Source: JBMOPD01 sp049323615 (GTDB lineage: Bacteria > Bacillota > Desulfotomaculia > Desulfotomaculales > Desulfocucumaceae). Taken from it: a stretch of 64,000 bases of DNA. Within the stretch, counting starts at the first letter, position 1; each line of letters opens with the position of its first letter. The stretch is from positions 1-64,000 of the forward strand of contig JBMOPD010000001.1 of the NCBI GenBank assembly GCA_049323615.1, given 5' to 3'. A model generated the notes under the pieces. The model was given only the letters and a program-made list of their open reading frames with translations. It was not told where the DNA came from and ran no database searches. Both the position numbers and the translations under genes were made by a program. Shown here piece after piece: positions 53,341 to 61,447 of the stretch.

Positions 53341-53499
53341 AACGGTGCAAAATGCGGTATTGAAAAATTGCCTGAAAACGACAACAGCCGGATCAGGAAT
53401 GTTATTGCCGTAATGAGTGGAAAGGGTGGTGTGGGAAAATCTTCGGTTACCTCACTGCTGGCCATGGCGTTAAATAACAAGGGCTTTAAAACGCCGTGA
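53341..53499 (+). pseudogene. Truncated Mrp/NBP35-type iron-sulfur carrier remnant
   Basis: In one frame the DNA reads KCGIEKLPENDNSRIRNVIA followed by VMSGKGGVGKSSVTSLLAMAL and NNKGFK, the N-terminus of an Mrp ATPase including Walker A, then stops at TGA 53497. No start codon precedes it in that frame; an ATG (53336) with ribosome site GGGAG lies upstream in another frame. About 80% of the protein is missing. It is a degraded gene, still in place at the end of the ATPase cluster. Confidence 0.75.
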
Positions 53500-53654
53500 C
53501 TGTTGTTGCCAAGGACAAGGATATAAATAGTGCCTTAAAACTGACGGATGACGATGTTATGGAATTTCTGGGCGGCTTGCCGGGCTTTTTTTGCCAGGGG
53601 CTAGTTTCCCTTGCCGTATACAGCGCCAGGATTAATTTATCAGGCGCGCCGTGA
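53496..53654 (+). pseudogene. C-terminal remnant of a NifU/IscU-like scaffold protein
   Basis: The reading frame from GTG 53496 gives VAKDKDINSALKLTDDDV followed by MEFLGGLPG, which matches the C-terminal part of IscU/NifU-type scaffold proteins (usually AKGK...ALKITDEDV...LGGLP..HCS). The scaffold Cys after LGGLP is displaced, and the end is out of register. It is joined directly to the Mrp remnant, so one deletion probably removed the end of mrp and the start of nifU. Confidence 0.65.
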
Positions 53655-53657
53655 TTT

Positions 53658-54896
53658 TTATTTTCTTCCGGCATTACTGACTCCACTTCCCCGGCCATTG
53701 CGGGAATCGGAAAAGGACTTGTTTTTTTCCGCCAGCCTGGAGGCGCAGGACAGGCAAACCTTGCTGCTGGTCAAAATTGAACCGCACACCTGACAGTATT
53801 TTAAGAGTTTTTGGGCGCAGTCCCGGCAGTAGAAGTCACCCCTCATTTCCACGTGGGAGGCGAAAAAGTCGGCGTCGTTGTAATCCACCCATTCTCCGCA
53901 GGAGCTGCAGCAGGCCTCCTCCATGTCCATCAGCAGGTATTCCACGGCGGCCTCGGATTCGTTTGTGGCTATCCCTATTTTCAGTATTACGCTGTCACTT
54001 AAGTTCATGTTTTCCTTAAGGTACCTGTGCAGCCGCCGGTGGGTGTTGTCGGGCCTGTAAGCCTCCAGCAGGTCCATTACCTCCTGGTCGGTAACTTTGA
54101 CCGAGGAGGAAAAAAACTGTTCAAAGTCCTCCACCGTCATCCGGTCAAAGGGCATGGCCCAGCACTCGTACATGTACCCGGATATTGCCTCCACGTCCCT
54201 GATCTTGATGCCGTCGAAGAGTCCCTCCAGGGCATCCATCATCTTTTCCTTCAGGTCCAGCATGTCATTTTTCATTCTCTCGCGCCGGAGTATGCTTAAG
54301 ACCTCGTCGGCCTGGAGCAGCAGGTTGTAGGAATGCTCCTTAAGCCTGTTCAGTATCCTGTCGTTGCGGCTCTTAACCTTGTTTTTGTAAAAGGACATGT
54401 GCTCTATGTTGGACCAGAGGTTTTCCACTTCGCTGCGGACCTGGATCTCAAAATTGAATTTGACGTCTTTCCAGACCATCACCCCGTCGTAATGGTGGGT
54501 CTGCTTGCCGTTTTCGTGCCTGGTGGGAATATGGGTGAGGGAGGAAATGTGGCTGAATCTTGCCAGTTCTTTCTTTTCCTTTTCAAACAGCCGGACCACT
54601 TTCTCCACGTCCTCGTCCAGTTCAACAATAATGTAGATGCCGATCAGGTCCGGGATATCGTCAAGGGTTTTGGCGTCCTTGTATTGGATCTTTCTTTCGA
54701 TCTTTTCGGCAATGCTCTCCCAGGTTTTTACCCTTACCTCAAAGCGGTAAAGGGGGTACTGCTTGATCTGCAGCCTGTAGCCGGTCTGGAACATGGCAAA
54801 AAAATGCTTTATTTCGTCGACAATGGCTTCGGCAGCCAGGTTGAAACTGGAGAAATTGTCGTAGTAGCTTTTTTTCATCTGCTCCAGGATATCCAA
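53658..54896 (-). CDS. Divergent RelA/SpoT-domain protein with C-terminal zinc ribbons
   Basis: The 412 residues resemble a (p)ppGpp-synthetase-type nucleotidyltransferase in the first 185: RVKTWESIAEKIERK, DLIGIYIIVE, FEIQVRSEVENLWSNIEH. A helical region (about 185-320) and a tail with four CxxC pairs (CSSC, CRDC, CQVC, CLSC; about 328-395) follow, likely two zinc ribbons. Two positions differ from canonical synthetases: the Arg of the GIR motif is Tyr, and the NGYxSLH guanine loop reads KQTHHYDG. No hydrolase HD domain is present. Activity may be altered; targets other than GTP are possible. Confidence 0.8.
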   Translation of the reverse strand: MDILEQMKKSYYDNFSSFNLAAEAIVDEIKHFFAMFQTGYRLQIKQYPLYRFEVRVKTWESIAEKIERKIQYKDAKTLDDIPDLIGIYIIVELDEDVEKVVRLFEKEKKELARFSHISSLTHIPTRHENGKQTHHYDGVMVWKDVKFNFEIQVRSEVENLWSNIEHMSFYKNKVKSRNDRILNRLKEHSYNLLLQADEVLSILRRERMKNDMLDLKEKMMDALEGLFDGIKIRDVEAISGYMYECWAMPFDRMTVEDFEQFFSSSVKVTDQEVMDLLEAYRPDNTHRRLHRYLKENMNLSDSVILKIGIATNESEAAVEYLLMDMEEACCSSCGEWVDYNDADFFASHVEMRGDFYCRDCAQKLLKYCQVCGSILTSSKVCLSCASRLAEKNKSFSDSRNGRGSGVSNAGRK

Positions 54897-55267
54897 AAAA
54901 ATGCCTCCCCGGAAACCCTGCTACCTTTTTGGCCTGGCAATCAGCCGGGTGCTTCTTGTTGAACCCCGTCATTATTATACATTAATTGGCCGGCTATTTA
55001 TAAAAAATTTATCAGGGTTTATTTTTCCTGTAATCGGCTCTGTTCATTTACAATCGACTGAAGGCTGGGAAAAATTGCCCGCTATCAAGTTTAACCCGGA
55101 TAAGGCCCGGGGGCAAGCGGAATTAAGCCGCCACTTTTTATTCCAGTTGATTGTTGGAAAAGCGTTTCCCCGGAGGTATAATAGAGGAAATAACTGATCG
55201 ACACCAAAGATATCCACCGGGAATGATGGAGCGTTAATGGGCCTCAAAGAAAGAAAGGAGGATTAGC
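54897..55267. other. Divergent intergenic region, promoters only
   Basis: This 371-bp spacer separates the RelA/SpoT-domain gene (-) from the helical-protein gene (+). It contains the promoter at 55154-55182 for the rightward gene and an AT-rich core around 54970-55030 that may hold the leftward promoter. I see no coding sequence, repeat or RNA structure in it. Confidence 0.6.
55154..55182 (+). promoter_or_regulatory. Promoter of the helical-protein gene
   Basis: TTGGAA (55154-55159), 17-bp spacer, TATAAT (55177-55182). A GAAAGAAAGGAGGATTAGC ribosome site follows ahead of the ATG at 55268. Confidence 0.7.
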
Positions 55268-55876
55268 ATGGGGGAAGGCATTCTGGATGACAAAAGTTGT
55301 TTGGACCTTTCCAAAGTGGCGACGGAGCTAAAAAACATGCTGGACGGCACAGCCAACGATTTTTACCGTCACCGGGAGGAGTTTCTTTCCAAGGTGGAAG
55401 AACTGAGCGCCTCCACCGTCAGCTCCATGAAGAAGTCGGTGCTCCAGATACCGCTTATTACGGGAAGATCAGCCAAGGAGGCCGCGGGCAAGTACGAGGT
55501 GATGCGCGACCTGGAGCATATCAGGCTGAACCTGGAGAAGATCATGCGGTCAACCCATGATAAAGTCAACCGGAGTGTACTTTTCAGCGACTGGGCGGTC
55601 AAGGAGCTTGACGTCCTGTTTGCCGGGGCTATGGAAAGCCTCGCCAGCCTTGCCGGATACCTGAGGCAGTGCTGTGAAAAAAACAAGGCCCGCCTGGAAA
55701 AAGAGTCTGACACGCAGATTCAAAACTGTTTGCAGTTTACCAGACAGCATGAGGAAAGGTTTATAAAGGGCATATGCACCCCCGAGGCCGCCGATATCTA
55801 CCAGTCCATGCTTGATGCCTTCAGGGACATCTTCAGGCATATAAAATCCTGTGTGGTCAAGGTTTATGGCAAATAA
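55268..55876 (+). CDS. Unknown all-helical protein
   Basis: The 202 residues are strongly predicted helical, with no transmembrane segment, and mildly reminiscent of PhoU-like bundles, but I cannot assign a family. Heptad-like patterns run through DLEHIRLNLEKIMRSTHDKV and ARLEKESDTQIQNCLQF. The ribosome site is excellent, a promoter precedes and a terminator follows, so it is a well-formed single-gene unit. It is divergent from the RelA/SpoT-domain gene. Confidence 0.75.
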   Translation: MGEGILDDKSCLDLSKVATELKNMLDGTANDFYRHREEFLSKVEELSASTVSSMKKSVLQIPLITGRSAKEAAGKYEVMRDLEHIRLNLEKIMRSTHDKVNRSVLFSDWAVKELDVLFAGAMESLASLAGYLRQCCEKNKARLEKESDTQIQNCLQFTRQHEERFIKGICTPEAADIYQSMLDAFRDIFRHIKSCVVKVYGK

Positions 55877-55878
55877 AG

Positions 55879-55898
55879 TGGGCTGCGGCCCATTTTTT
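55879..55898 (+). terminator. Terminator after the helical-protein gene
   Basis: TGGGC / GCCCA stem with a TGCG loop followed by six T, two bases after the stop codon. Confidence 0.8.
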
Positions 55899-56035
55899 AT
55901 GACCCCCTTATTTTTTTAATTTTCTGTATTTGCATCTTATTTATATTATATTTCCTATTGCGAATACGTGACAACGACTTGTTAATTTTGGCACAAAGTA
56001 TACAATAAAATTAAAAGCCGGGGGAGGGATTATAG

Positions 56036-56221
56036 ATGGAAAAATTCTACCTGTTCGTGGGGATAATGGTAGTGTATCTGGCCGTGTACTGCTTCTTCTG
56101 CTACAGGGCCTATTTCAGGCCGGGAAAGGGCGTGGAGGGAGGCGCGGCCAAAATCTTTACAGCCGATGCATCGCCTGATTACTGGATAACCACTAACATT
56201 TTAAACAGAAAGGCAAGCTGA
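56036..56221 (+). CDS. Small single-pass membrane protein
   Basis: The 61 residues have one transmembrane helix (about 4-25, FYLFVGIMVVYLAVYCFFCY), then a short positively charged and polar tail. No family is recognised. The ribosome site GGGGGAGGGATTATAG and a strong terminator 22 bp after the stop support a real gene. Confidence 0.7.
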   Translation: MEKFYLFVGIMVVYLAVYCFFCYRAYFRPGKGVEGGAAKIFTADASPDYWITTNILNRKAS

Positions 56222-56242
56222 CCGGTGGGACTTTAATATAAG

Positions 56243-56267
56243 AACCGGCGGCAACCGCCGGTTTTTT
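56243..56267 (+). terminator. Terminator after the small membrane protein gene
   Basis: A 9-bp perfect stem, AACCGGCGG / CCGCCGGTT, with a CAA loop ends in a T-run (56262-56267). Confidence 0.9.
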
Positions 56268-56291
56268 GTATAACCCCTTGCGCGGGGTTTT

Positions 56292-57197
56292 TCATTTTCC
56301 TGCCGCCCTGCCGGGAAGGGGGTCTCCGGCTATGTTGTCATTTCCGTCCAGGGGAAACATCACTTCACGGAAGTTATAGTAAAAGTCCCTGACAACCAGT
56401 ACCCTTCCATCACTTTGTTCTTTGAAGGTATAAACGGGATACCTGAAAAAATGATGGACCGCCGCGAAAATTGGGTGGGCAGCATATTTATCGGTATTTA
56501 CCGGCGGTACCGGGGTGGAGCTAAGCCCCGGGGGGCTCTGGCCCAACTCCCTCAGGTCAATTTTACCCGACAGCAGGCAATCCTGTTGTTCCACGATAAC
56601 CTTCCAGCGCAGGGGTGAGAAATCGGCCAGCACCGAAACTCCGGCCCCGGGGTAAAAGGATCGGTATTTGGCCACCAGGTATTCATGGCAGGCAAATCTG
56701 CCCAGAACAAAAAGACAGATCAGCAGGGCCCCGGCGGCCGGGAACAGCCTGCGGCGGCCTCCGGCCAGGCGGTGGACGGCCAGCGAAATCACGGCGATGA
56801 TTATTATCACCAGGTCCACGATGGGGACAAAGTCAAGGTATAGCCACCTTTTGGAGAAGGGGAAAAAGAGCCGGGTGCCCCATGAGGTGAAAAGGTCGAA
56901 GGTTACATGCAGGCCCAGGCACAGGGAGGCAAGAAGGAATATTCTTTTCCTGTCGGCCCCGGGCCACAGGCGGCAGGCGATAAGGGTCACGGCGGCGGCC
57001 AGGAGCAGCAGGCCGGGAAGGGAGTGGCTGAACCCCCTGTGGTTGAGAAGGTAGTCGGTCTGGCCCTTGAACCTGTACAGTATGTCAATATCGGGAATTT
57101 CCGACGCTACCAGGCTTACCCAGAAGGTGGTTCTGTCTTTTTGTTTCAGCAGGCTGTTGACGGTAAGTCCGATCAACCCGTGGGTAATATTGTCCAA
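56292..57197 (-). CDS. YdjM/DUF457-type membrane-bound metal-dependent hydrolase
   Basis: The 301 residues start MDNITHGLIGLTVNSLL, the DUF457 signature, with SEIPDIDILY and the metal-ligand-like HRGFSHSLPG. About five transmembrane helices follow in the first 190 residues, then an extracytoplasmic beta-rich tail. The E. coli relative YdjM is SOS-induced; the biochemical activity is unproven. The start is TTG. It lies 21 bp after the NUDIX gene on the same strand. Confidence 0.88.
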   Translation of the reverse strand: MDNITHGLIGLTVNSLLKQKDRTTFWVSLVASEIPDIDILYRFKGQTDYLLNHRGFSHSLPGLLLLAAAVTLIACRLWPGADRKRIFLLASLCLGLHVTFDLFTSWGTRLFFPFSKRWLYLDFVPIVDLVIIIIAVISLAVHRLAGGRRRLFPAAGALLICLFVLGRFACHEYLVAKYRSFYPGAGVSVLADFSPLRWKVIVEQQDCLLSGKIDLRELGQSPPGLSSTPVPPVNTDKYAAHPIFAAVHHFFRYPVYTFKEQSDGRVLVVRDFYYNFREVMFPLDGNDNIAGDPLPGRAAGK

Positions 57198-57218
57198 GAT
57201 TGTTTCGGCCTCCCTTCC

Positions 57219-57884
57219 CTAATCCCTTTCCCCTTTCCACTGTCTGAACGGCTTTTTGAAAACCGGGTGCTCCGGCCAGCAGGCGGTGAGGAAATTATAC
57301 AGTATCTTGCCCGTCATGCCCCAGATAAAGTATTTGCCGTACTCGTAATAATACATGGGGTATGAGGCCCTGGCCTGCCAGCCCTCTTTATAAACCGGAG
57401 GCACCTTGTGCAGGGGAAAGTCGGGCCGGTACCTGGTAGCCACCTCAACACAGGTTACGTAAGGGGGGACGGACAGAAAGAATTCCACGGGAACCAGGAA
57501 TACTTCTTCGACCTCCCGGGGGTTGGGATTGATTTCAGTGGTGCTTATTTTTCCCACATAGGGGTATACCATGGCACTGAAGGGCGTGACCAGGATATCC
57601 AGCGGGCCGATGGGTTCAATATCGCGGCCCGGGATGCCCAGTTCCTCGGCAGTTTCCCGCAGTGCGGCGGCCAGGGGGTCCGGATGCTCGGAGCTTTCCA
57701 CCCTGCCCCCGGGAAAGCAGATTTCCCCGGGCTGCCTGTCCAGATTGCGGGACCTCACTTCAAAAAGGATGTGGCATTTGCCGTCCTTTTCCACCAGCGG
57801 CAGCAGCACCGCCGAGATCAGGTGGGCCGACTCATCCACTATGGACGGCTGGCGGCCGGCCAGGCGATTGTATACTTGCTGCAT
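57219..57884 (-). CDS. NUDIX hydrolase, CoA pyrophosphatase (NudL-like)
   Basis: The 221 residues contain the NUDIX box GGRVESSEHPDPLAAALRET then AEELGI. Just before it is the CoA-specific UPF0035 pattern (LFEVRSRNLDRQPGEICFPGG), which points to hydrolysis of CoA to phosphopantetheine and 3',5'-ADP. The C-terminal part (YEYGKYFIWGMTGKILYNFL) is typical of the family. It is cotranscribed with the DUF457 gene. Confidence 0.9.
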   Translation of the reverse strand: MQQVYNRLAGRQPSIVDESAHLISAVLLPLVEKDGKCHILFEVRSRNLDRQPGEICFPGGRVESSEHPDPLAAALRETAEELGIPGRDIEPIGPLDILVTPFSAMVYPYVGKISTTEINPNPREVEEVFLVPVEFFLSVPPYVTCVEVATRYRPDFPLHKVPPVYKEGWQARASYPMYYYEYGKYFIWGMTGKILYNFLTACWPEHPVFKKPFRQWKGERD

Positions 57885-57997
57885 GTTCCCTCCGTTGTTT
57901 AATTATCCTTGTTACCGGATTTGTTTACAGTTATTATATATATGACTGTATGTTTGGGAAAGTCTATTTTTCTGTTGCCGGATGGAGTGGTAGTTGA

Positions 57998-58324
57998 TTG
58001 AATGACATTTGGGCGCTGCCTTCAGGAGAATGGGTGGTGTACTCGGACGAGGAAAACATAATCAGGGATTTTCTGTCTCTGGCCGATTTAGAGATGGTTA
58101 CTTCATACCATGGAATAATCAAAAAGCACAGGGCCATGCAGTTTAAATTTCCAAACAATGAAGATCTATTGCGGTACATCTGTTTCGTGGCGGGCTTTGA
58201 TTACAGCCAGGCGGTCAGGCTGCTCAGGCGCCCGGGGACAAGCTATAATCACAGGTTTTCCGGCAGCACACACCAGCCGCCCCTTTTTGTTGAAGTATCC
58301 CCGCGCAGAAAGAAAAAAAGGTAA
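57998..58324 (+). CDS. Unknown protein
   Basis: The 108 residues begin with a compact domain (IWALPSGEWVVYSDEENI), contain LLRYICFVAGFDYSQAVRLL and end in a basic tail (PRRKKKR). No family is recognised. The TTG start follows GGATGGAGTGG, and a terminator lies 25 bp after the stop. Codon use matches the neighbours, so it is probably genuine. Confidence 0.6.
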   Translation: MNDIWALPSGEWVVYSDEENIIRDFLSLADLEMVTSYHGIIKKHRAMQFKFPNNEDLLRYICFVAGFDYSQAVRLLRRPGTSYNHRFSGSTHQPPLFVEVSPRRKKKR

Positions 58325-58348
58325 CACCACTTTATTATGGTCGGGAGG

Positions 58349-58377
58349 ACCCATACCACAGGGTATGGGTTTTGAAT
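58349..58377 (+). terminator. Terminator before the uridine kinase gene
   Basis: ACCCATACC / GGTATGGGT, a 9-bp perfect stem with a 4-base loop, then TTTGAATTTT. Confidence 0.75.
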
Positions 58378-58452
58378 TTTGCAATAAAATCAAATCCGGT
58401 TTAAGAGGTATAAGTGTGGTTTCATAGAATCTAATACGGTGAGAGGTGGGAC

Positions 58453-59079
58453 ATGATGCCTATAGTTGTTGGCATTGCCGGAGGGACCGGCTCTGGAAAA
58501 ACCACAGTGGCCAGGGCGGTTGCCGGCGCGTTTCTGGACAGGGCGGTAATGATCGAGCAGGACTGCTTTTATATAGACAGAAGTGATGTACCTTTCAAGG
58601 ACAGGAAGGATATCAATTTCGATCATCCCGATTCCATAGATTTTGTTCTGATGGTGGAAGCTTTAAAGAAGCTCAAGGGCGGGGGGCAGGCAAAAGTTCC
58701 GCAGTATGATTTCACCGCCCACACGCGAAAAAGGGAAATGGTTGCAGTGGGGCCCGCGGACGTTATTGTGGTGGAGGGAATACTGCTTTTTCACCACCCT
58801 GAACTCAGGGAACTGTTTGATTTAAAGGTTTTTGTCCAGACCGACGCCGATATCAGGCTGATGAGAAGGATAAAGAGGGACCTGGAGGACCGGGGGCGAA
58901 CCCTGGGCGCTGTATTCAGCCAGTACCTCAGGGCCGTCAAACCCATGCACGAGATGTACGTGGAGCCTTCGAAACACTATGCCGACATAATTATCCCGGA
59001 GGGCGGATTTAACGTTGTCGGGGTGGAGACCATAATATCCCAGGTTTCAAAAATGCTGAGATACAATATGAACGGATAA
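58453..59079 (+). CDS. udk: Uridine kinase
   Basis: A pyrimidine-salvage kinase phosphorylating uridine/cytidine with GTP or ATP. The 208 residues carry the P-loop GIAGGTGSGKTT (about 7-18), QDCFYIDRSD, FDHPDSIDF, YDFTAHTRK and RRIKRDLEDRGR. The ATG follows GAGAGGTGGGAC; the second ATG directly after is equivalent. It is a single-gene unit between two terminators. Confidence 0.95.
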   Translation: MMPIVVGIAGGTGSGKTTVARAVAGAFLDRAVMIEQDCFYIDRSDVPFKDRKDINFDHPDSIDFVLMVEALKKLKGGGQAKVPQYDFTAHTRKREMVAVGPADVIVVEGILLFHHPELRELFDLKVFVQTDADIRLMRRIKRDLEDRGRTLGAVFSQYLRAVKPMHEMYVEPSKHYADIIIPEGGFNVVGVETIISQVSKMLRYNMNG

Positions 59080-59146
59080 TGCAACCGCTCAAATTATCCC
59101 CATATTATGCTTATGGAATGTATGTTTATAGAAGGAAATATTAAGT

Positions 59147-59175
59147 AATAAAACCCGCCTTGAGCGGGTTTTATT
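59147..59175. terminator. Bidirectional terminator
   Basis: A 12-bp perfect stem, AATAAAACCCGC / GCGGGTTTTATT, with a 5-base loop lies between udk (+) and the convergent small gene (-). Confidence 0.9.
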
Positions 59176-59207
59176 ATTAATTTCTGTCTAACCCCTGGTA
59201 TACTTTT

Positions 59208-59513
59208 TTATATCCTGGCGTAAAGGGAATTTTCCGAAGGTTCGTACCTTGCTTCAAATTTACCCTTTTTATTAATTCCAAACTGGTTGAAAAAGCCCTT
59301 GCCGAAAACTTTTGTCTTTTTAATCTCCATCCCACCGTCAGTTACCCCGCGGATGCGGATTGTATTTGTCTCCCTGTCAAAAGCCAGCTCAATTCTGGAG
59401 GTTCCTATTTTTTCCCTTGCTACATTGTTAAGAACTATCGATGTTTTAGACAAAGATATTATAGGGGCTTTTTCTTGTCTTTCACCACGGGGTTTATAGA
59501 TTTCAAAGGCCAT
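59208..59513 (-). CDS. Unknown small protein
   Basis: The 101 residues are mostly beta-prone: KAPIISLSKTSIVLNN, IELAFDRETNTIRIRG, then VFGKGFFNQFGI and YEPSENSLYARI. The ATG has an AAAGGAGTTGGTAAT leader. I do not recognise a family. It lies at the start of the AT-rich stretch of the window. Confidence 0.65.
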   Translation of the reverse strand: MAFEIYKPRGERQEKAPIISLSKTSIVLNNVAREKIGTSRIELAFDRETNTIRIRGVTDGGMEIKKTKVFGKGFFNQFGINKKGKFEARYEPSENSLYARI

Positions 59514-59714
59514 ATTACCAACTCCTTTTCAAAGGAAAAACCATTACTTGCTAATTCTAAAACAATGACGGTATTATTGTCAATGCTATTTTAACAATTT
59601 ATTTTATGATATTTAATTCAATTTGTAGGGTATTGATAAAAAGCCTATTGGCAAGATTCCATTTTTTAAAAAAGATATTTAAATAATTTCCAGTTGTACC
59701 CCTGAGGAACCTTT
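59514..59714. other. AT-rich spacer, nothing identified
   Basis: A 201-bp AT-rich region upstream of the small minus-strand gene and downstream of the HD-GYP gene. No terminator-like hairpin with a T-run, coding frame or repeat is evident. Confidence 0.5.
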
Positions 59715-60350
59715 TTACAGGACAATGTTTGTTCCGCTGTTTGAGTATCTTTTTATTGCCTTCAGGAATAAATCCGTTATCTCAGGGTCAAATTGTGTGG
59801 AACGGCCCGCTCTTAACCTGATCACCGCTTCCCGGTGGGAAAAGCCTTTCCTGTACGGACGTTCTGAAGTCATGGCCTCATAAGCGTCGGCCACCGCTAT
59901 AATTCTGGATAGTAGGGGGATGTCGGGGCCGGATAGTCCGCAGGGGTATCCCCGGCCGTTAAAAAATTCGTGATGATAAAGGATTATATCAGCATATTGT
60001 TTATATACTTTAACTTTGCGGAGAATGTTTTGACCGGAAACGGGGTGATTCCTGATAATGTCCAGTTCGTATTCATTCAGGTTACCGGCTTTATGTAATA
60101 TTTCGGGAGGTATAAACAACTTGCCGATATCGTGCAGTAAGGACGCTATATAGAGATTTGTTAATTTTTCTTTCGGAAGTTCCATTTCACGGCCGGTCAT
60201 GGCCGCATATCCGGCCACTCTGATAGAATGGATGCCCACTATATCCTCCAGTGTAGCCAGGAATGAAGTTAGTGCCTCGTTGTGTTTCCCTTTGCCGGTT
60301 AGGGATATTACATTTAATTTTTCTATCAATGCCTCTGCGGTGTCCCTCAT
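59715..60350 (-). CDS. HD-GYP domain protein (likely c-di-GMP phosphodiesterase)
   Basis: The 211 residues form a stand-alone HD-GYP domain: GIHSIRVAGYA, the metal pair LLHDIGK, the HH of YHHEFFNGRGYPCGLSG (GYP motif intact), DAYEAMTSERPYR and the C-terminal FDPEI. HD-GYP enzymes hydrolyse cyclic di-GMP, and sometimes other cyclic dinucleotides, to linear products. No sensory domain is attached, so activity may depend on a partner. Confidence 0.93.
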   Translation of the reverse strand: MRDTAEALIEKLNVISLTGKGKHNEALTSFLATLEDIVGIHSIRVAGYAAMTGREMELPKEKLTNLYIASLLHDIGKLFIPPEILHKAGNLNEYELDIIRNHPVSGQNILRKVKVYKQYADIILYHHEFFNGRGYPCGLSGPDIPLLSRIIAVADAYEAMTSERPYRKGFSHREAVIRLRAGRSTQFDPEITDLFLKAIKRYSNSGTNIVL

Positions 60351-60681
60351 TTATTTTCTCCACAGAAATGGATTTACGTATATAAGTCAATGCATCCTAT
60401 TAATAAGGAATTAAATATATCTCTAACATAATACATAAAGCTTGCAATGTAAATATTTATTTTTTTAAATACATTTGGTGTTACATTATAAACCCTGTTT
60501 TAACGTAGTTGCTTGACTGTGCTGTGATCTTTAAGCCAGTCATTTTCATTCCAGTGCTAGGATATCCTTGGACTATGGAGGGGAACGCAAAATATGTGCC
60601 AGGGTGGATAAAAATAGCGGTAAGGAAAGGGAAGGTTTAAACGCGGGGTGGGCTGGATGGGGTTATCCGGTTTTTTATGCT
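60351..60681. other. AT-rich intergenic region
   Basis: A 331-bp gap holding the leader of the HD-GYP gene (right to left) and the tail of the FmdE-like gene. A forward frame at 60568-60759 runs through it but is antisense to the FmdE-like 3' end and is not credible. I looked for cyclic-di-GMP and molybdenum-cofactor riboswitch consensus and saw neither. Confidence 0.5.
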
Positions 60682-61101
60682 TTATGCGTTTTTGTTTTTG
60701 GGGCTGTGGCCGGCGTATTCAAAGGCCTGTACGTTGAAAATATCGTTATCCGGCAATGACAGCAATGTTTGGATGAAAATGTCTTTTTTGCCGGACTTAA
60801 CGTTAAAGAGTTCGCTCTTCAAGGTAAAACGGTATCCCTCGCCAGAGACATGATCGTAGAATCCCCACCCTTGCTCCTCTGTGCGGATGACGGACCCGTT
60901 TTCGCGGGAACAGCCGGTCAGGATTTCAATAGCATGCAGGAGGCAGCCGCCGCTTCCGGTAATGACCGACAGCCCCGGACCTTTATCAACAAGTTTCAGG
61001 GCGTATTTGCAAACCCGGTAGCCAATCACCGAGCCGATACAAAGGTGTCCGTGGAGTTCTATTAATTTGCGCAGGTCTGCAGGATAATTTTGTTCGTTCA
61101 T
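60682..61101 (-). CDS. FmdE-like protein (formylmethanofuran dehydrogenase subunit E family)
   Basis: The 139 residues contain LIELHGHLCIGSVIGYRVCKYAL, the FmdE signature with His and Cys ligands, and GSGGCLLHAIEILTGC. In methanogens FmdE accompanies molybdenum/tungsten enzymes; bacterial stand-alone copies often occur with molybdate or formate-metabolism genes, absent here. The ATG at 61101 follows GGAGAAAG; an in-frame start 51 bases earlier overlaps the promoter. The C-terminal zinc finger of longer homologues is missing. Confidence 0.85.
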   Translation of the reverse strand: MNEQNYPADLRKLIELHGHLCIGSVIGYRVCKYALKLVDKGPGLSVITGSGGCLLHAIEILTGCSRENGSVIRTEEQGWGFYDHVSGEGYRFTLKSELFNVKSGKKDIFIQTLLSLPDNDIFNVQAFEYAGHSPKNKNA

Positions 61102-61138
61102 ATACTTTCTCCAAAAAATTTCAGTTTTTCCTAGGGCA

Positions 61139-61168
61139 ATTATACCCGGCACGTTTGTTCCCGGTCAA
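61139..61168 (-). promoter_or_regulatory. Promoter of the FmdE-like gene
   Basis: On the minus strand: TTGACC (61168-61163), 18-bp spacer, TATAAT (61144-61139). The predicted transcript starts about 30 bp before the ATG at 61101. This also rules out the longer gene start, which lies upstream of it. Confidence 0.75.
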
Positions 61169-61447
61169 TATTATTTGGACATATTGTCTAATTACCGAAC
61201 TAAAAGTGGCAGTGGGGCAAATCTACCCCTGTCCAAACTATCTGTATGAGATATGAATATAACAACTATATTAATTATCTCACCTGAACTTAATAAAATC
61301 TACTTTGTGAAAGGTATTTCCATATTAAACTGATCTTGTGAAACTTTCGACTTTAGAATACGACATTTGAGCGATTTGTTGTTCAAAGTTGCCTATCCTG
61401 AGAGTAAAATAAAATCAAAGGCAATAGTTTTTTAGGGGATGATTCTC
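61169..61447. other. AT-rich intergenic region with an imperfect inverted repeat
   Basis: No gene is seen. TGAGATA (61247-61253) and TATCTCA (61276-61282) are the ends of a longer imperfect hairpin. The region carries the divergent control sequences of the FmdE-like gene (-) and the small orphan gene (+); a TTCAAA-N17-TAAAAT pair near 61388-61416 is a weak candidate promoter for the latter. Confidence 0.45.

Noticed and set aside
60560..60681. Possible riboswitch upstream of the small AT-rich genes
   Set aside because: The GGGG/ATCC-rich segment does not match cyclic-di-GMP, molybdenum-cofactor or other consensus that I know, and it lies at the 3' side of both neighbouring genes or antisense to them.
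60568..60759. Forward 63-codon frame with one hydrophobic stretch
   Set aside because: Its hydrophobic end is the complement of the FmdE-like 3' end, and there is no ribosome site ahead of the TTG.
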